From Acetivibrio cellulolyticus CD2 (lineage in GTDB: Bacteria; Bacillota; Clostridia; Acetivibrionales; Acetivibrionaceae): a stretch of 64,000 bases of DNA. The translations under genes and the position numbers were made by a program. The notes below the pieces were generated by a model. It searched no databases, was not told where the DNA came from, and worked only from the letters and a program-made list of their open reading frames with translations. The stretch spans positions 303,532 through 367,531 of the forward strand of contig NZ_JH556651.1 of NCBI RefSeq assembly GCF_000179595.2. Direction: 5' to 3'. Of the stretch, positions 34,119 through 42,352 are shown piece by piece; position 1 is the stretch's first letter; each line of letters starts with the position of its first letter.

Positions 34119-34988
34119 ATGAGTTTGAAAAATGGAAATTTGACATTATCGACAAGGTTTATGGGCAGCACGGAAAGCTATGAGGAAGCAGATGTTGTTA
34201 TGGTCGGAGTTCCCATGGATTTTACGTGCAGCTTCAGACCGGGCACAAGATTTGGTCCTCAGAAGATCAGGGAAGTGTCTATAGGTATTGAAGAGTACAG
34301 TATTTATATGGATAAGAGCCTTGAAGACTTTGGATATTTTGATTCGGGAGATTTGGATCTTCCCATTGGAAATGTTGAAAAAAGTCTTGATATGATAGGT
34401 CAGGCAGCAAAAGAGATTATAGAGGATAACAAATTACCGCTGTTTATAGGTGGTGAGCACCTTATAAGCGTGCCTGTTATAAAAGAGGTATACAAAAAAT
34501 ACGGGGACGAGCTTATAGTAATCCACTTTGATGCCCACGCGGATTTAAGGGAAGGATATCTTGGATGTCCTAATTCTCATGCTTCTGCGATAAGAAGGCT
34601 GGTTGATTTCATGCCTGGCAAAAACATTTACCAATTTGGTATAAGGTCCGGCACTAAGGAAGAATTTGAATATGCCAGGGCAAATACCAATATGTATACA
34701 ATTGAAGTGCTTGAGCCGCTTAAGAAGTTAGTTGATAAATTTAAAGGCAAGCCTGTTTATTTTACTCTTGATATTGATGTTGTAGATCCTGCATATGCCA
34801 ACGGAACAGGTACTCCTGAACCGGGCGGTATATCCTCAAAGGAACTTTTGCAGTCGCTAAACGTTATCAAGGACTTAAATATTGTAGGTTTTGACCTTGT
34901 TGAAGTTTCACCTCACTATGATCAGTCGGACAGGACTGCACTTCTGGCTGCAAAGGTGATAAGGGATATGATTGTGATAGTTGGATAA
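34119..34988 (+). CDS. speB: Agmatinase
   Basis: Dimanganese ureohydrolase that converts agmatine to putrescine, 289 residues. Metal-binding motifs GGEHL, DAHADLREG and FTLDIDVVDPAYANGTGTPE are intact. With speE it makes putrescine and then spermidine. The arginine decarboxylase speA expected in this pathway is not in the window. Confidence 0.96.
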   Translation: MSLKNGNLTLSTRFMGSTESYEEADVVMVGVPMDFTCSFRPGTRFGPQKIREVSIGIEEYSIYMDKSLEDFGYFDSGDLDLPIGNVEKSLDMIGQAAKEIIEDNKLPLFIGGEHLISVPVIKEVYKKYGDELIVIHFDAHADLREGYLGCPNSHASAIRRLVDFMPGKNIYQFGIRSGTKEEFEYARANTNMYTIEVLEPLKKLVDKFKGKPVYFTLDIDVVDPAYANGTGTPEPGGISSKELLQSLNVIKDLNIVGFDLVEVSPHYDQSDRTALLAAKVIRDMIVIVG

Positions 34989-34999
34989 TTTATTAGGAA

Positions 35000-35033
35000 G
35001 GTTAAGCTATTATGGCTTAACCTTTAGGTTTTT
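35000..35033 (+). terminator. Terminator after speB
   Basis: GGTTAAGC (35000-35007) and GCTTAACC (35015-35022), then TTTAGGTTTTT. Confidence 0.65.
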
Positions 35034-35062
35034 GCCTCTTTCGAACGAAGTGAAAGAGGCAA
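35032..35062. repeat. Hairpin repeat TTGCCTCTTTC...GAAAGAGGCAA, copy B
   Basis: Perfect 11-bp stem (35032-35042 with 35052-35062), loop GAACGAAGT. It shares the GCCTCTTTC...GAAGTGAAA core with 1958-1985. Confidence 0.5.
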
Positions 35063-35146
35063 ATTTATTTGAGGAGCTTGCAAAGCAAATGCCGAAAATA
35101 CATTGGGACTTAGAGTCTAGGGATTTTGACTAGTTAGGAGAACGGA

Positions 35147-35716
35147 ATGCCGAAAATAGGGAATTCTTTAACACAATCACATAAGTATATTGAGCATTTT
35201 GTTGAGGAAGGAGATACAGTAATTGACGCTACAGCAGGCAACGGCAGTGATACAGTGTTTCTTGCAAAGCTTGTTGGAGAAAGCGGGCATGTATATTCTT
35301 TTGATGTACAGCAAATTGCACTTGATAGAACAGCTGAAAAGCTGGATAGTTTGGACTTGAGAGATAGGGTAGACCTCATAAATGATGGGCATGAAAACCT
35401 TGATAATTACGTAAAAAGCAAGGTAAAAGCAGTGATGTTCAATCTTGGCTATTTGCCTCGCGGAGACCATAATATCGGAACCAGGGCCAAAACTACGATC
35501 ACAGCAATTCAAAAGAGTATGGAACTGCTTGTAGTCGGCGGCATAATCAGTATTGTGGTGTACCACGGTGGTGACAGTGGATTTGATGAGAAAATTCAAG
35601 TTATAGAGTATCTGGGAAAATTAGAGCCGAAGAAGTATGTAGTAATGAAGACGGAGTTTATAAATCAGGAAAACTGCCCACCTATATTGGTGTGTATTGA
35701 GAAGATTTCTGAATAG
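35147..35716 (+). CDS. Class I SAM methyltransferase, YtqB/MnmM family
   Basis: Protein of 189 residues of the family that methylates nm5-s2-U34 of tRNA in Gram-positive bacteria. Motifs: GDTVIDATAGNGSDTVFLAK, VKAVMFNLGYLPRGDHNIGT and IVVYHGGDSGFDE. These match the MnmM group rather than rRNA MTases. Upstream ribosome binding site is AGGAG. It is single, with the PilZ gene convergent. Confidence 0.88.
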   Translation: MPKIGNSLTQSHKYIEHFVEEGDTVIDATAGNGSDTVFLAKLVGESGHVYSFDVQQIALDRTAEKLDSLDLRDRVDLINDGHENLDNYVKSKVKAVMFNLGYLPRGDHNIGTRAKTTITAIQKSMELLVVGGIISIVVYHGGDSGFDEKIQVIEYLGKLEPKKYVVMKTEFINQENCPPILVCIEKISE

Positions 35717-35764
35717 GAAATATTATTTGGCTTGAGCACTGTTTTTTTTATTGAACTACAAGAA

Positions 35765-35798
35765 TTTTGCTTCGACTTAACCTACTGTCGAAGCAAAA
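35765..35798. repeat. 12-bp inverted repeat at the PilZ gene's 3' end
   Basis: TTTTGCTTCGAC (35765-35776) and GTCGAAGCAAAA (35787-35798). The arms overlap the PilZ stop region. The T-rich arm is 5' on both strands, so it does not have the A-then-T order of a bidirectional terminator. Confidence 0.5.
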
Positions 35799-36511
35799 AC
35801 ATAAAATACAATAAAAAAGATAAGTAAAGCTGTAATTGTATATACCGTGTATTTAAGTCTGTTAAAGATTTTCCATTCGTGCTCGATATGTTTTTTTTGA
35901 TTTATCAGATATGCTATAAGTTCATTTAGCGTAATATTGTTGGAATTATCTATGTTGGACATTTGAAGTCCATAGGAGTATGCGTGGTTTTTTAGGTCTT
36001 TTCTCCTTACTACATTTGCTTGAAAATTCAGTTCCACTTCCGATGAAATAAATGACTTTATCGTTACAACTGAGTTTTCTTCTATAGGCTCATTTGAAAA
36101 TATCATACATCCGTTGAGGCTTATGTCCATTAGCTTTCCTGCAAATTGATCACCGGTTTGTGTAACAAGCAGACATTCATAATTAACATTAAAACGTTCA
36201 TATTTTCTATTGTTTGCAAAGTTTAGTACTTTGTCTATTTGGATGGTAATAGCTTGCTTTCTTATAGATATTACTTTGCTTAAAACACTTCCGCAAAAAA
36301 GGATCTCATTATTCTGATCCATGGATTTTATGGTAATCTTACTACCTTCAACGAGGTATTCCTTAAAGTATCTTGCAGGCAAAAAAATCTCAGCCACCCT
36401 CTTATCGAGATTTACATAAGTAATTATTCCGTGAATCCATTTTTGATCGTCATTAATTGAGACTCTGCAAAATATGGTATTGCTTTTAGGATCAGTTGAG
36501 TGTTTAGCCAA
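35777..36511 (-). CDS. PilZ domain protein with C-terminal membrane anchor
   Basis: Protein of 244 residues. An N-terminal YcgR-like part is followed by a PilZ domain with the cyclic-di-GMP motifs RKYERFNV (RxxxR) near residue 112 and DISLNGCMI (DxSxxG) about 25 residues on. The C terminus is a single membrane helix (YTITALLIFFIVFYVFAST). It is therefore a probable membrane-attached cyclic-di-GMP receptor. No partner is evident nearby. Confidence 0.9.
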   Translation of the reverse strand: MAKHSTDPKSNTIFCRVSINDDQKWIHGIITYVNLDKRVAEIFLPARYFKEYLVEGSKITIKSMDQNNEILFCGSVLSKVISIRKQAITIQIDKVLNFANNRKYERFNVNYECLLVTQTGDQFAGKLMDISLNGCMIFSNEPIEENSVVTIKSFISSEVELNFQANVVRRKDLKNHAYSYGLQMSNIDNSNNITLNELIAYLINQKKHIEHEWKIFNRLKYTVYTITALLIFFIVFYVFASTVG

Positions 36512-36648
36512 TTAAACCACATCCTTTTTAAATGGAATTTGGTTATTATAAAGATCGGCAAAATCTCTCGAAAACTAGATAGGAATTTTTAAAAGTAAAT
36601 TTTTAAAAGGTATTTTGGGAATAATAGTATATTGCTATACACTTTAAT

Positions 36649-36677
36649 AAAAGTTGTTAATTTCTGTATCAACTTTT
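36649..36677. repeat. Inverted repeat AAAAGTTG...CAACTTTT upstream of the carboxyltransferase operon
   Basis: Arms 36649-36656 and 36670-36677, about 11 bp upstream of the -35 box. Two close copies of AATTTTTAAAAG also occur at about 36584-36610. The 36512-36819 gap holds these, a promoter and no gene. The repeat may be an operator. Confidence 0.4.
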
Positions 36678-36687
36678 AAGGAAAATA

Positions 36688-36716
36688 TTGCATTATGTTA
36701 AAAAGTGAGGTATAAT
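36688..36716 (+). promoter_or_regulatory. Sigma-A promoter of the carboxyltransferase operon
   Basis: TTGCAT (36688-36693), 17-bp spacer, TATAAT (36711-36716), 103 bp before the ATG. Confidence 0.75.
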
Positions 36717-36819
36717 TAGTACCAGGTAATAATATCATATAATAAAGAATTGTATTGAATAATCAGAAGTTTATAAAATTGCAATATTCAACAAATAAGC
36801 TTAAAGAGGTGGGAAACAG

Positions 36820-38370
36820 ATGGAGAGAGTTGACAAATTAAGTCTTCTCCACGCAAAAAAAGCTGAAGTTGAGCAAGGTGGAGGAGCCGACAAGATCGCA
36901 AAGCAGCATGAAGCTGGTAAAATGACTGCAAGGGAAAGAATCAACGAGTTATTTGATGAAAATAGCTTTGTAGAAGTTGATGCTTTTGTCGAGACAAGAA
37001 GTATAGACTTTGATATGCAAAAGAAAAAGATACCGGGTGATGGTGTCGTGACTGGATACGGATCAGTTAACGGACGTCTGGTATTTGTTTCATCACAAGA
37101 CTTCACTGTAATAGGTGGTTCTCTGGGTGAAATGCATGCAAAGAAGATCACAAAAGTAATGGACATGGCTATGAAGATGGGTGCACCGTTTATTAGCATC
37201 AATGACTCAGGCGGAGCAAGAATTGAAGAGGGTATTGACTCTCTTTGCGGATTCGGGGAAATTTTCTACAGAAATACCCTGGCATCAGGTGTAATTCCTC
37301 AAATTTCAGTAATAATGGGCCCATGTGCCGGAGGCGCTGTTTATTCTCCAGCTATTACTGATTTTATTTTTATGGTTGAAAAAACAAGCCAGATGTTTAT
37401 TACTGGTCCTCAGGTTATTAAGACTGTAACAGGGGAAGACGTTTCCTTTGAAAAACTCGGTGGAGCAGGAACTCATAACGCTGTCAGTGGTGTTGCTCAT
37501 TTCCAGAGTGCAAGCGAGAAGGATTGTATTGAAGATATCAAGAGACTTATAGGATTCCTTCCTGAAAATAACCTTACAGATGTTCCTGTATATGCAAGTC
37601 AGGATGAACTCAACAGAATATGCGACAGCTTGAATGAAATTATTCCTGAAGGTTCAAACAAGCCATATGACATGATGGACGTTATTACTACTATTGTAGA
37701 TAATGGCGAATTCCTTGAAATTCAAAAGCATTTTGCACAGAATATAATTATCGGCTTTGGAAGAATGAACGGAGGCACTATTGGAATAGTTGCCAACCAG
37801 CCTAAATACGCTGCCGGAGTTTTGGATGTTAACGCATCTGACAAAGCTGCAAGATTTATACGTTTTTGCGATGCCTTCAACATTCCATTGGTTTCCTTTA
37901 CTGATGTACCGGGTTATCTGCCTGGAGTAGGTCAGGAACACAACGGTGTTATAAGGCATGGTGCAAAGCTTCTTTATGCTTTCTCTGAAGCAACAGTGCC
38001 AAAAATTAATGTAATAGTAAGAAAAGCTTATGGTGGTGCTTATATTGCCATGAATAGCAAACACCTAGGTGCAGATCAGGTATTTGCATGGCCTACAGCA
38101 GAAATCGCTGTTATGGGACCGGATGGTGCTGCAAATATCATCTTCAGAAAAGAAATTTCCAAGGCTGAGGATCCTGTTCAGACAAGAAATGATTTAATTC
38201 AAGAGTACAGGGACAAATTCTCAAATCCTTATGTAGCAGCAGCAAGAGGTTATGTTGATGATGTTATCGAGCCTGCTTCAACAAGGATCAGAATAATAAG
38301 TGCTCTCGAAATGCTTGCAAGCAAAAGGGAAAACAGACCTGCCAAAAAGCATGGAAATATTCCTTTATAA
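36820..38370 (+). CDS. mmdA: Acyl-CoA carboxyltransferase subunit (methylmalonyl-CoA decarboxylase alpha / 12S type)
   Basis: Biotin-dependent carboxyltransferase with two crotonase-like halves, 516 residues. Contains AGKMTARERINELFDENSFV, SQDFTVIGGSLGEMHAKKI, MGPCAGGAVYSPAITDFIF and PGYLPGVGQEHNGVIRHGAK. It moves CO2 between biotin and a short acyl-CoA such as propionyl/methylmalonyl-CoA. It is first in an operon with a small MmdE-like peptide, a biotin carrier and a 5S/OadA-type subunit. Confidence 0.93.
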   Translation: MERVDKLSLLHAKKAEVEQGGGADKIAKQHEAGKMTARERINELFDENSFVEVDAFVETRSIDFDMQKKKIPGDGVVTGYGSVNGRLVFVSSQDFTVIGGSLGEMHAKKITKVMDMAMKMGAPFISINDSGGARIEEGIDSLCGFGEIFYRNTLASGVIPQISVIMGPCAGGAVYSPAITDFIFMVEKTSQMFITGPQVIKTVTGEDVSFEKLGGAGTHNAVSGVAHFQSASEKDCIEDIKRLIGFLPENNLTDVPVYASQDELNRICDSLNEIIPEGSNKPYDMMDVITTIVDNGEFLEIQKHFAQNIIIGFGRMNGGTIGIVANQPKYAAGVLDVNASDKAARFIRFCDAFNIPLVSFTDVPGYLPGVGQEHNGVIRHGAKLLYAFSEATVPKINVIVRKAYGGAYIAMNSKHLGADQVFAWPTAEIAVMGPDGAANIIFRKEISKAEDPVQTRNDLIQEYRDKFSNPYVAAARGYVDDVIEPASTRIRIISALEMLASKRENRPAKKHGNIPL

Positions 38371-38384
38371 TTGGAGGTTTATAT

Positions 38385-38555
38385 ATGGAAGAAATCATAA
38401 ATGATGAAATAGTTTCTGCTATAATGGCAGCAATAGCGTTGATGGAATCAAAGCCCGGATACAGTCTGGTTGTTAAATCGTTTAGAAGAGTGCCTCAGAT
38501 AGCTCCGGTATGGTCAGCAACGGGAAGATATGAACGTTTGAACAGTAAAATCTAA
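38385..38555 (+). CDS. Small subunit resembling MmdE/OadG C terminus
   Basis: Peptide of 56 residues, not much more than a helix and the tail VWSATGRYERLNSKI. That tail resembles the W..AGR.E..N motif at the C terminus of the delta/epsilon (OadG/MmdD/MmdE) subunits of sodium-pumping decarboxylases. It begins 14 bp after mmdA with GGAGG and lies 13 bp before the biotin carrier gene. A structural role in holding the subunits together is likely. Confidence 0.75.
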   Translation: MEEIINDEIVSAIMAAIALMESKPGYSLVVKSFRRVPQIAPVWSATGRYERLNSKI

Positions 38556-38568
38556 AGGAGGATTAAAC

Positions 38569-38970
38569 ATGAAAAAGTTTTTAATAAAGGTTAACGGAAA
38601 TCAATATGAAGTTGAAGTTGAAGAAGTAAGAGATGGAAGTGTAGCTGCCGAACCTGCTGCATACAGTGCTCCGGCACCTAAAGCGGCTCCAGCACCTGCA
38701 GCTCCTGCAGCAGCGCCTTCTCCAGCACCTAAAAAGGATAATGCAGTTCCAGCAGGTGCAGCTACAATTACAGCTCCAATGCCTGGTACAATTCTTGGTG
38801 TGAAAGTAAATAGCGGGGATGCTGTTAAGAAGGGACAGGTATTGTTGATTCTTGAAGCTATGAAGATGGAAAATGAAATAGTAGCTCCAAACGACGGAAC
38901 AGTAGCTTCTGTTAATGTATCAAAGGGTTCTTCCGTAAATGCTGGAGATGTTTTATTGTCACTAAAATAA
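38569..38970 (+). CDS. Biotin carboxyl carrier protein of the carboxyltransferase
   Basis: Carrier of 133 residues. The N-terminal domain (MKKFLIKVNGNQYEVEVEEV) is joined by an Ala-Pro-rich flexible linker (about residues 32-60) to a biotinyl domain with the biotin lysine in EAMKMEN and ITAPMPGTILGVKVNSGDAV. It corresponds to the 1.3S or gamma subunit. Confidence 0.95.
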   Translation: MKKFLIKVNGNQYEVEVEEVRDGSVAAEPAAYSAPAPKAAPAPAAPAAAPSPAPKKDNAVPAGAATITAPMPGTILGVKVNSGDAVKKGQVLLILEAMKMENEIVAPNDGTVASVNVSKGSSVNAGDVLLSLK

Positions 38971-39017
38971 TTAGTGCAGCAAATGTAGTAATAATAGCTT
39001 AAAGGAGGTAAAGAAAA

Positions 39018-40415
39018 GTGGCTAAAGTTAAAATTACCGAAACCGTTCTTAGGGACGCGCATCAATCACTAATAGCGACAAGAATGAAAATTGATGATAT
39101 GATCCCTATTTTAGAGAAGTTGGATGATATAGGATACAATTCGTTGGAAGCATGGGGCGGAGCTACGTTTGACTCCTGCTTGAGGTTCTTGAATGAAGAT
39201 CCATGGGAAAGACTCAGAACAATTAAAAAGCATTGTAAAAAAACAAAACTGCAGATGCTTCTAAGAGGGCAAAACCTTTTAGGCTACAAGCACTATGCGG
39301 ATGATGTTGTTGAATACTTTGTCCAAAAAGCTGTTGCAAACGGAATGGACATAATCAGAATATTTGATGCCTTAAATGACCCAAGAAATATCGAGACAGC
39401 TATAAAGGCATGTAAAAAGGAAGGCGGCCACGCTCAGGCTACAGTATGTTATACAATCAGCCCTGTTCACAGCCTTGACCTTTTTGTCAAGGATGCAAAG
39501 CAGTTGGTTGAAATGGGAGCGGACTCAATCTGTATAAAGGACATGGCAGGTTTGTTGGTGCCATATACAGCTTATGATCTTGTTAAAGCTATGAAAGAGA
39601 ACGTTAAGGTTCCTATTCAGCTTCATACACACTACACAAGCGGTGTTGCTTCAATGACTTATATCAAGGCGATTGAAGCAGGTTGTGATATAGTTGACTG
39701 TGCTATTTCACCAATGGCAATGGGTACTTCACAACCACCAACTGAGCCACTTGTTGCAACATTAAAGGATACACCTTACGACACTGGTTTGGACCTTGAA
39801 AAGTTGAGTGAAATCGCAGACTACTTCAGACCTTTAAAAGAAAGCTACATTGCAAGTGGCCTTTTAGATGTAAAGGTTATGGGAGTAGATGTAAATACAC
39901 TTATTTATCAGGTTCCTGGCGGTATGCTTTCAAACCTTGTTTCACAGCTCAAGCAGTCCAACGCTGTTGATAAATATGAGGAAGTGCTCAAGGAAGTGCC
40001 AAGAGTTAGGCAAGACTTCGGATATCCTCCATTGGTAACTCCTACAAGCCAGATAGTTGGAACTCAGGCTGTATTGAATGTAGTAACAGGCGAAAGATAC
40101 AAGATGGTGCCAAAAGAGTCAAAAGCTCTTGTAAAAGGTGAATACGGTAAGACTCCAGCACCTGTTAATCCGGAGATTCAGAAGCAGATTCTTAAAGATG
40201 AAAAGCCAATTACAGCAAGACCTGCTGACTTTATTGAGCCGGAATTACAGTCCATTAAGGATCAGATGAAAGAATACTTAGAGCAGGATGAAGATATATT
40301 GTCCTATGCACTATTCCCACAGGTTGCGGAGAAATTCTTCCAATACCGTAAGGCGCAAAAGTACAAGATTGAGCCTGAAATGGTGGATTATGAAAACAGG
40401 GTACATCCTGTATAA
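39018..40415 (+). CDS. oadA: Oxaloacetate decarboxylase / transcarboxylase 5S subunit
   Basis: Pyruvate-type carboxyltransferase domain, 465 residues. TIM-barrel motifs VLRDAHQSLIATRMK, EAWGGATFDSCLRFLNEDPW, LLRGQNLLGYKHYADDVVEY, CIKDMAGLLVPYTAYDLV and HTHYTSGVASMTYIKAIEAG. Metal ligands are in RDAHQS and HTHYTS. It lacks a C-terminal biotin domain, the separate carrier gene taking that role. With the 12S-type subunit it fits a transcarboxylase (methylmalonyl-CoA to pyruvate). No OadB membrane subunit gene is here. Confidence 0.95.
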   Translation: MAKVKITETVLRDAHQSLIATRMKIDDMIPILEKLDDIGYNSLEAWGGATFDSCLRFLNEDPWERLRTIKKHCKKTKLQMLLRGQNLLGYKHYADDVVEYFVQKAVANGMDIIRIFDALNDPRNIETAIKACKKEGGHAQATVCYTISPVHSLDLFVKDAKQLVEMGADSICIKDMAGLLVPYTAYDLVKAMKENVKVPIQLHTHYTSGVASMTYIKAIEAGCDIVDCAISPMAMGTSQPPTEPLVATLKDTPYDTGLDLEKLSEIADYFRPLKESYIASGLLDVKVMGVDVNTLIYQVPGGMLSNLVSQLKQSNAVDKYEEVLKEVPRVRQDFGYPPLVTPTSQIVGTQAVLNVVTGERYKMVPKESKALVKGEYGKTPAPVNPEIQKQILKDEKPITARPADFIEPELQSIKDQMKEYLEQDEDILSYALFPQVAEKFFQYRKAQKYKIEPEMVDYENRVHPV

Positions 40416-40428
40416 TATATTATGATAT

Positions 40429-40467
40429 AAAAAGGAATCTGGCGAAATGTTTACCAGATTCCTTTTT
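40429..40467 (+). terminator. Terminator of the carboxyltransferase operon
   Basis: Perfect 14-bp stem AAAAAGGAATCTGG (40429-40442) and CCAGATTCCTTTTT (40454-40467). Confidence 0.85.
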
Positions 40468-40567
40468 AATGTATGTAAGGGTTTTATTTATATAGTTATG
40501 GATACAAAATTTTTGATATAATTGATGACAACAAAATGTTTGCCTTCGCTATTATATTAGGTTGGTA

Positions 40568-41215
40568 TTAAGTTAGTTGGCATTTTTCGTGCAGATAAAT
40601 ATATTGATCTCTGTTGCTTGTGAAGTTTAAAACACTTGTTTTACTGCCTTTCTTTATCCTTTTACCACATTTAAGGCAGAAAATGTTTGATTGTTTCATA
40701 ATATCATGTGAAAGCTCGGGTATTATATTTTCGTATTTGGACCAGCTTTTCCAACCTGTCTTGCATATGCCTATTCTATTGTCGAAATCAGCATAAACCC
40801 ACCTCAAAAGTTTGTGAAAATGAAAGGGATACTTTGTATACTGGATATATGCTTCCGGGACGCCCAATCTGACAGTGTAGAGCATATAGTTTTTTTCAAC
40901 AACATCTTGTATACGGCCGCAAATTTGAGTACTGTACCAGCAAAAGCCCTGGTTGTCAAGCCACTTGCGGAGCTTCTCAAACATGTAGCCTCTACATATC
41001 TCAATAGTCTCTGTTTTATGTACGTTCATTGCCTTAAAGGCATTGGCAACAATATTTACAACTTCGTCAAGATAGTATTTATTCTTAAAGTTTTCTTTGT
41101 TGTATAATTCAACAGGGATAATATCAAAGAAGTATTCATTTGTCTCAGGACGGTATACCCCAATACAAGTACCGCCTACAAAACTGCCGCTCCCTGCATC
41201 ATCAATCTGTATCAT
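40568..41215 (-). CDS. Conserved hypothetical protein with C-terminal zinc-ribbon-like motif
   Basis: Protein of 215 residues, not recognised. The N terminus MIQIDDAGSGSFVGGTCIGV has a strand-then-Asp-Gly pattern reminiscent of RNase H-like folds, but this is only a resemblance. The C terminus has CLKCGKRIKKGSKT and a later LHEKC, four candidate zinc ligands. ATG 41215 has GGAGATAAC in front and is preferred to an upstream ATG at 41314. Confidence 0.7.
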   Translation of the reverse strand: MIQIDDAGSGSFVGGTCIGVYRPETNEYFFDIIPVELYNKENFKNKYYLDEVVNIVANAFKAMNVHKTETIEICRGYMFEKLRKWLDNQGFCWYSTQICGRIQDVVEKNYMLYTVRLGVPEAYIQYTKYPFHFHKLLRWVYADFDNRIGICKTGWKSWSKYENIIPELSHDIMKQSNIFCLKCGKRIKKGSKTSVLNFTSNRDQYIYLHEKCQLT

Positions 41216-41328
41216 CAAGTTATCTCCATACGTTTTTTTGTTGCGACAATTATAGTATATGTAAAAAGATAAAAAATAAACTTTACCATTGTTTTTACAT
41301 TTCTGGAGCATCAATAATTTATTATTTT

Positions 41329-42105
41329 CTAACTTTCTGGTAGGGAAGTTGACTTGTTTGTATCTAACTTGTAACCACTAAAAGCCAGCATAAATATCGC
41401 AGGAGCATATAAAATCCAGATGAAGCTAGATGCCAGATCCTTTAAAAAACCTTTGTTGAGTATCATTAAAAGTCCTACAAGTATGTCACTAAAGAAAAAC
41501 AAGGCCATTCCTATGCTTATTAGTAAAGTGTTTTTCCGCGGAAATAACTCCAGTATATGACTTGCAACTCCTGTCCAGAATGAGGTGCTCAAAAACAACC
41601 CATATACGAAAAATATATACAAAAATGTACTCAATTTGAGTATTGGATAAAATATGAAACATATTATCATAGTATATAAAAGAAAAATTCCTATTGCGCA
41701 TAATATAAGTTTCATTTTCGTAGAAGAATTCTCCATAGAGGATAATTTTGTCTTCATCCCCTGACTGTTCCTTATACTAAAAATTATCTGAAACACCAAA
41801 AAGAACCCTATTCCACCATATGTGATAGATAATAAAAAACATATTTCAGCACAGCTTATTGCTATAAAACCCAATTTCAAAAGGAGGGAATCCTTTTTTG
41901 AAAGGGCATCTTTGCCGGCTAATAGTGCAACAAGGACAGCACAAGCTGCATCAATTCTTTTTATAAGGTTAGAGGGATAGTTGCTTTCCCTAAAGCCCAA
42001 TAGTTTTGAAAAATCCAAATACATATACCATATAGCTACTACTGAAGCAATAATAATAATCCATCTTAAAATATTTTTTTTATTCTTTGACATTTTGGTC
42101 CCCAT
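41329..42105 (-). CDS. YhhN/lysoplasmalogenase-like membrane protein
   Basis: Polytopic membrane protein, 258 residues, about eight helices. The segment ISIGMALFFFSDILVGLLMI matches the conserved LF..SD motif of the YhhN/TMEM86 lysoplasmalogenase family, and LIKRIDAACAVLVALLAGKD fits the helix before it. Enzyme activity is assigned by family only. The start may instead be the second ATG, 42093. Confidence 0.7.
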   Translation of the reverse strand: MGTKMSKNKKNILRWIIIIASVVAIWYMYLDFSKLLGFRESNYPSNLIKRIDAACAVLVALLAGKDALSKKDSLLLKLGFIAISCAEICFLLSITYGGIGFFLVFQIIFSIRNSQGMKTKLSSMENSSTKMKLILCAIGIFLLYTMIICFIFYPILKLSTFLYIFFVYGLFLSTSFWTGVASHILELFPRKNTLLISIGMALFFFSDILVGLLMILNKGFLKDLASSFIWILYAPAIFMLAFSGYKLDTNKSTSLPES

Positions 42106-42238
42106 TCAAGTTATAAAATTACATAAATAGTTTATGTTAAATTTTACTTTAAAGCAATATTTTCTGAATAATTGTTATTGTTCATTTCAAAAATTTAATA
42201 ATTAAAAAGGAGAAGACTATTAAAACCATGAATGAAAT

Positions 42239-42266
42239 AAAGCCGGGATACAAGAACCCCAGCTTT
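42239..42266 (-). terminator. Terminator of the chemoreceptor-like gene
   Basis: Read on the minus strand: stem AAAGCTGGG (42266-42258) with CCCGGCTTT (42247-42239), one G-U pair, followed by ATTTC. Confidence 0.55.
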
Positions 42267-42352
42267 ACTATTGTATATGTCATCATTTTTTGCTTATTAT
42301 AAAAACAACTGAAACAAATAGAATAAGATATTACGATCAACTGCATAGGAAA

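Noticed and set aside
35765..35798. Bidirectional terminator between mnmM-like and PilZ genes
   Set aside because: The T-rich arm lies 5' on both strands, the reverse of a terminator, so it is listed only as an inverted repeat.
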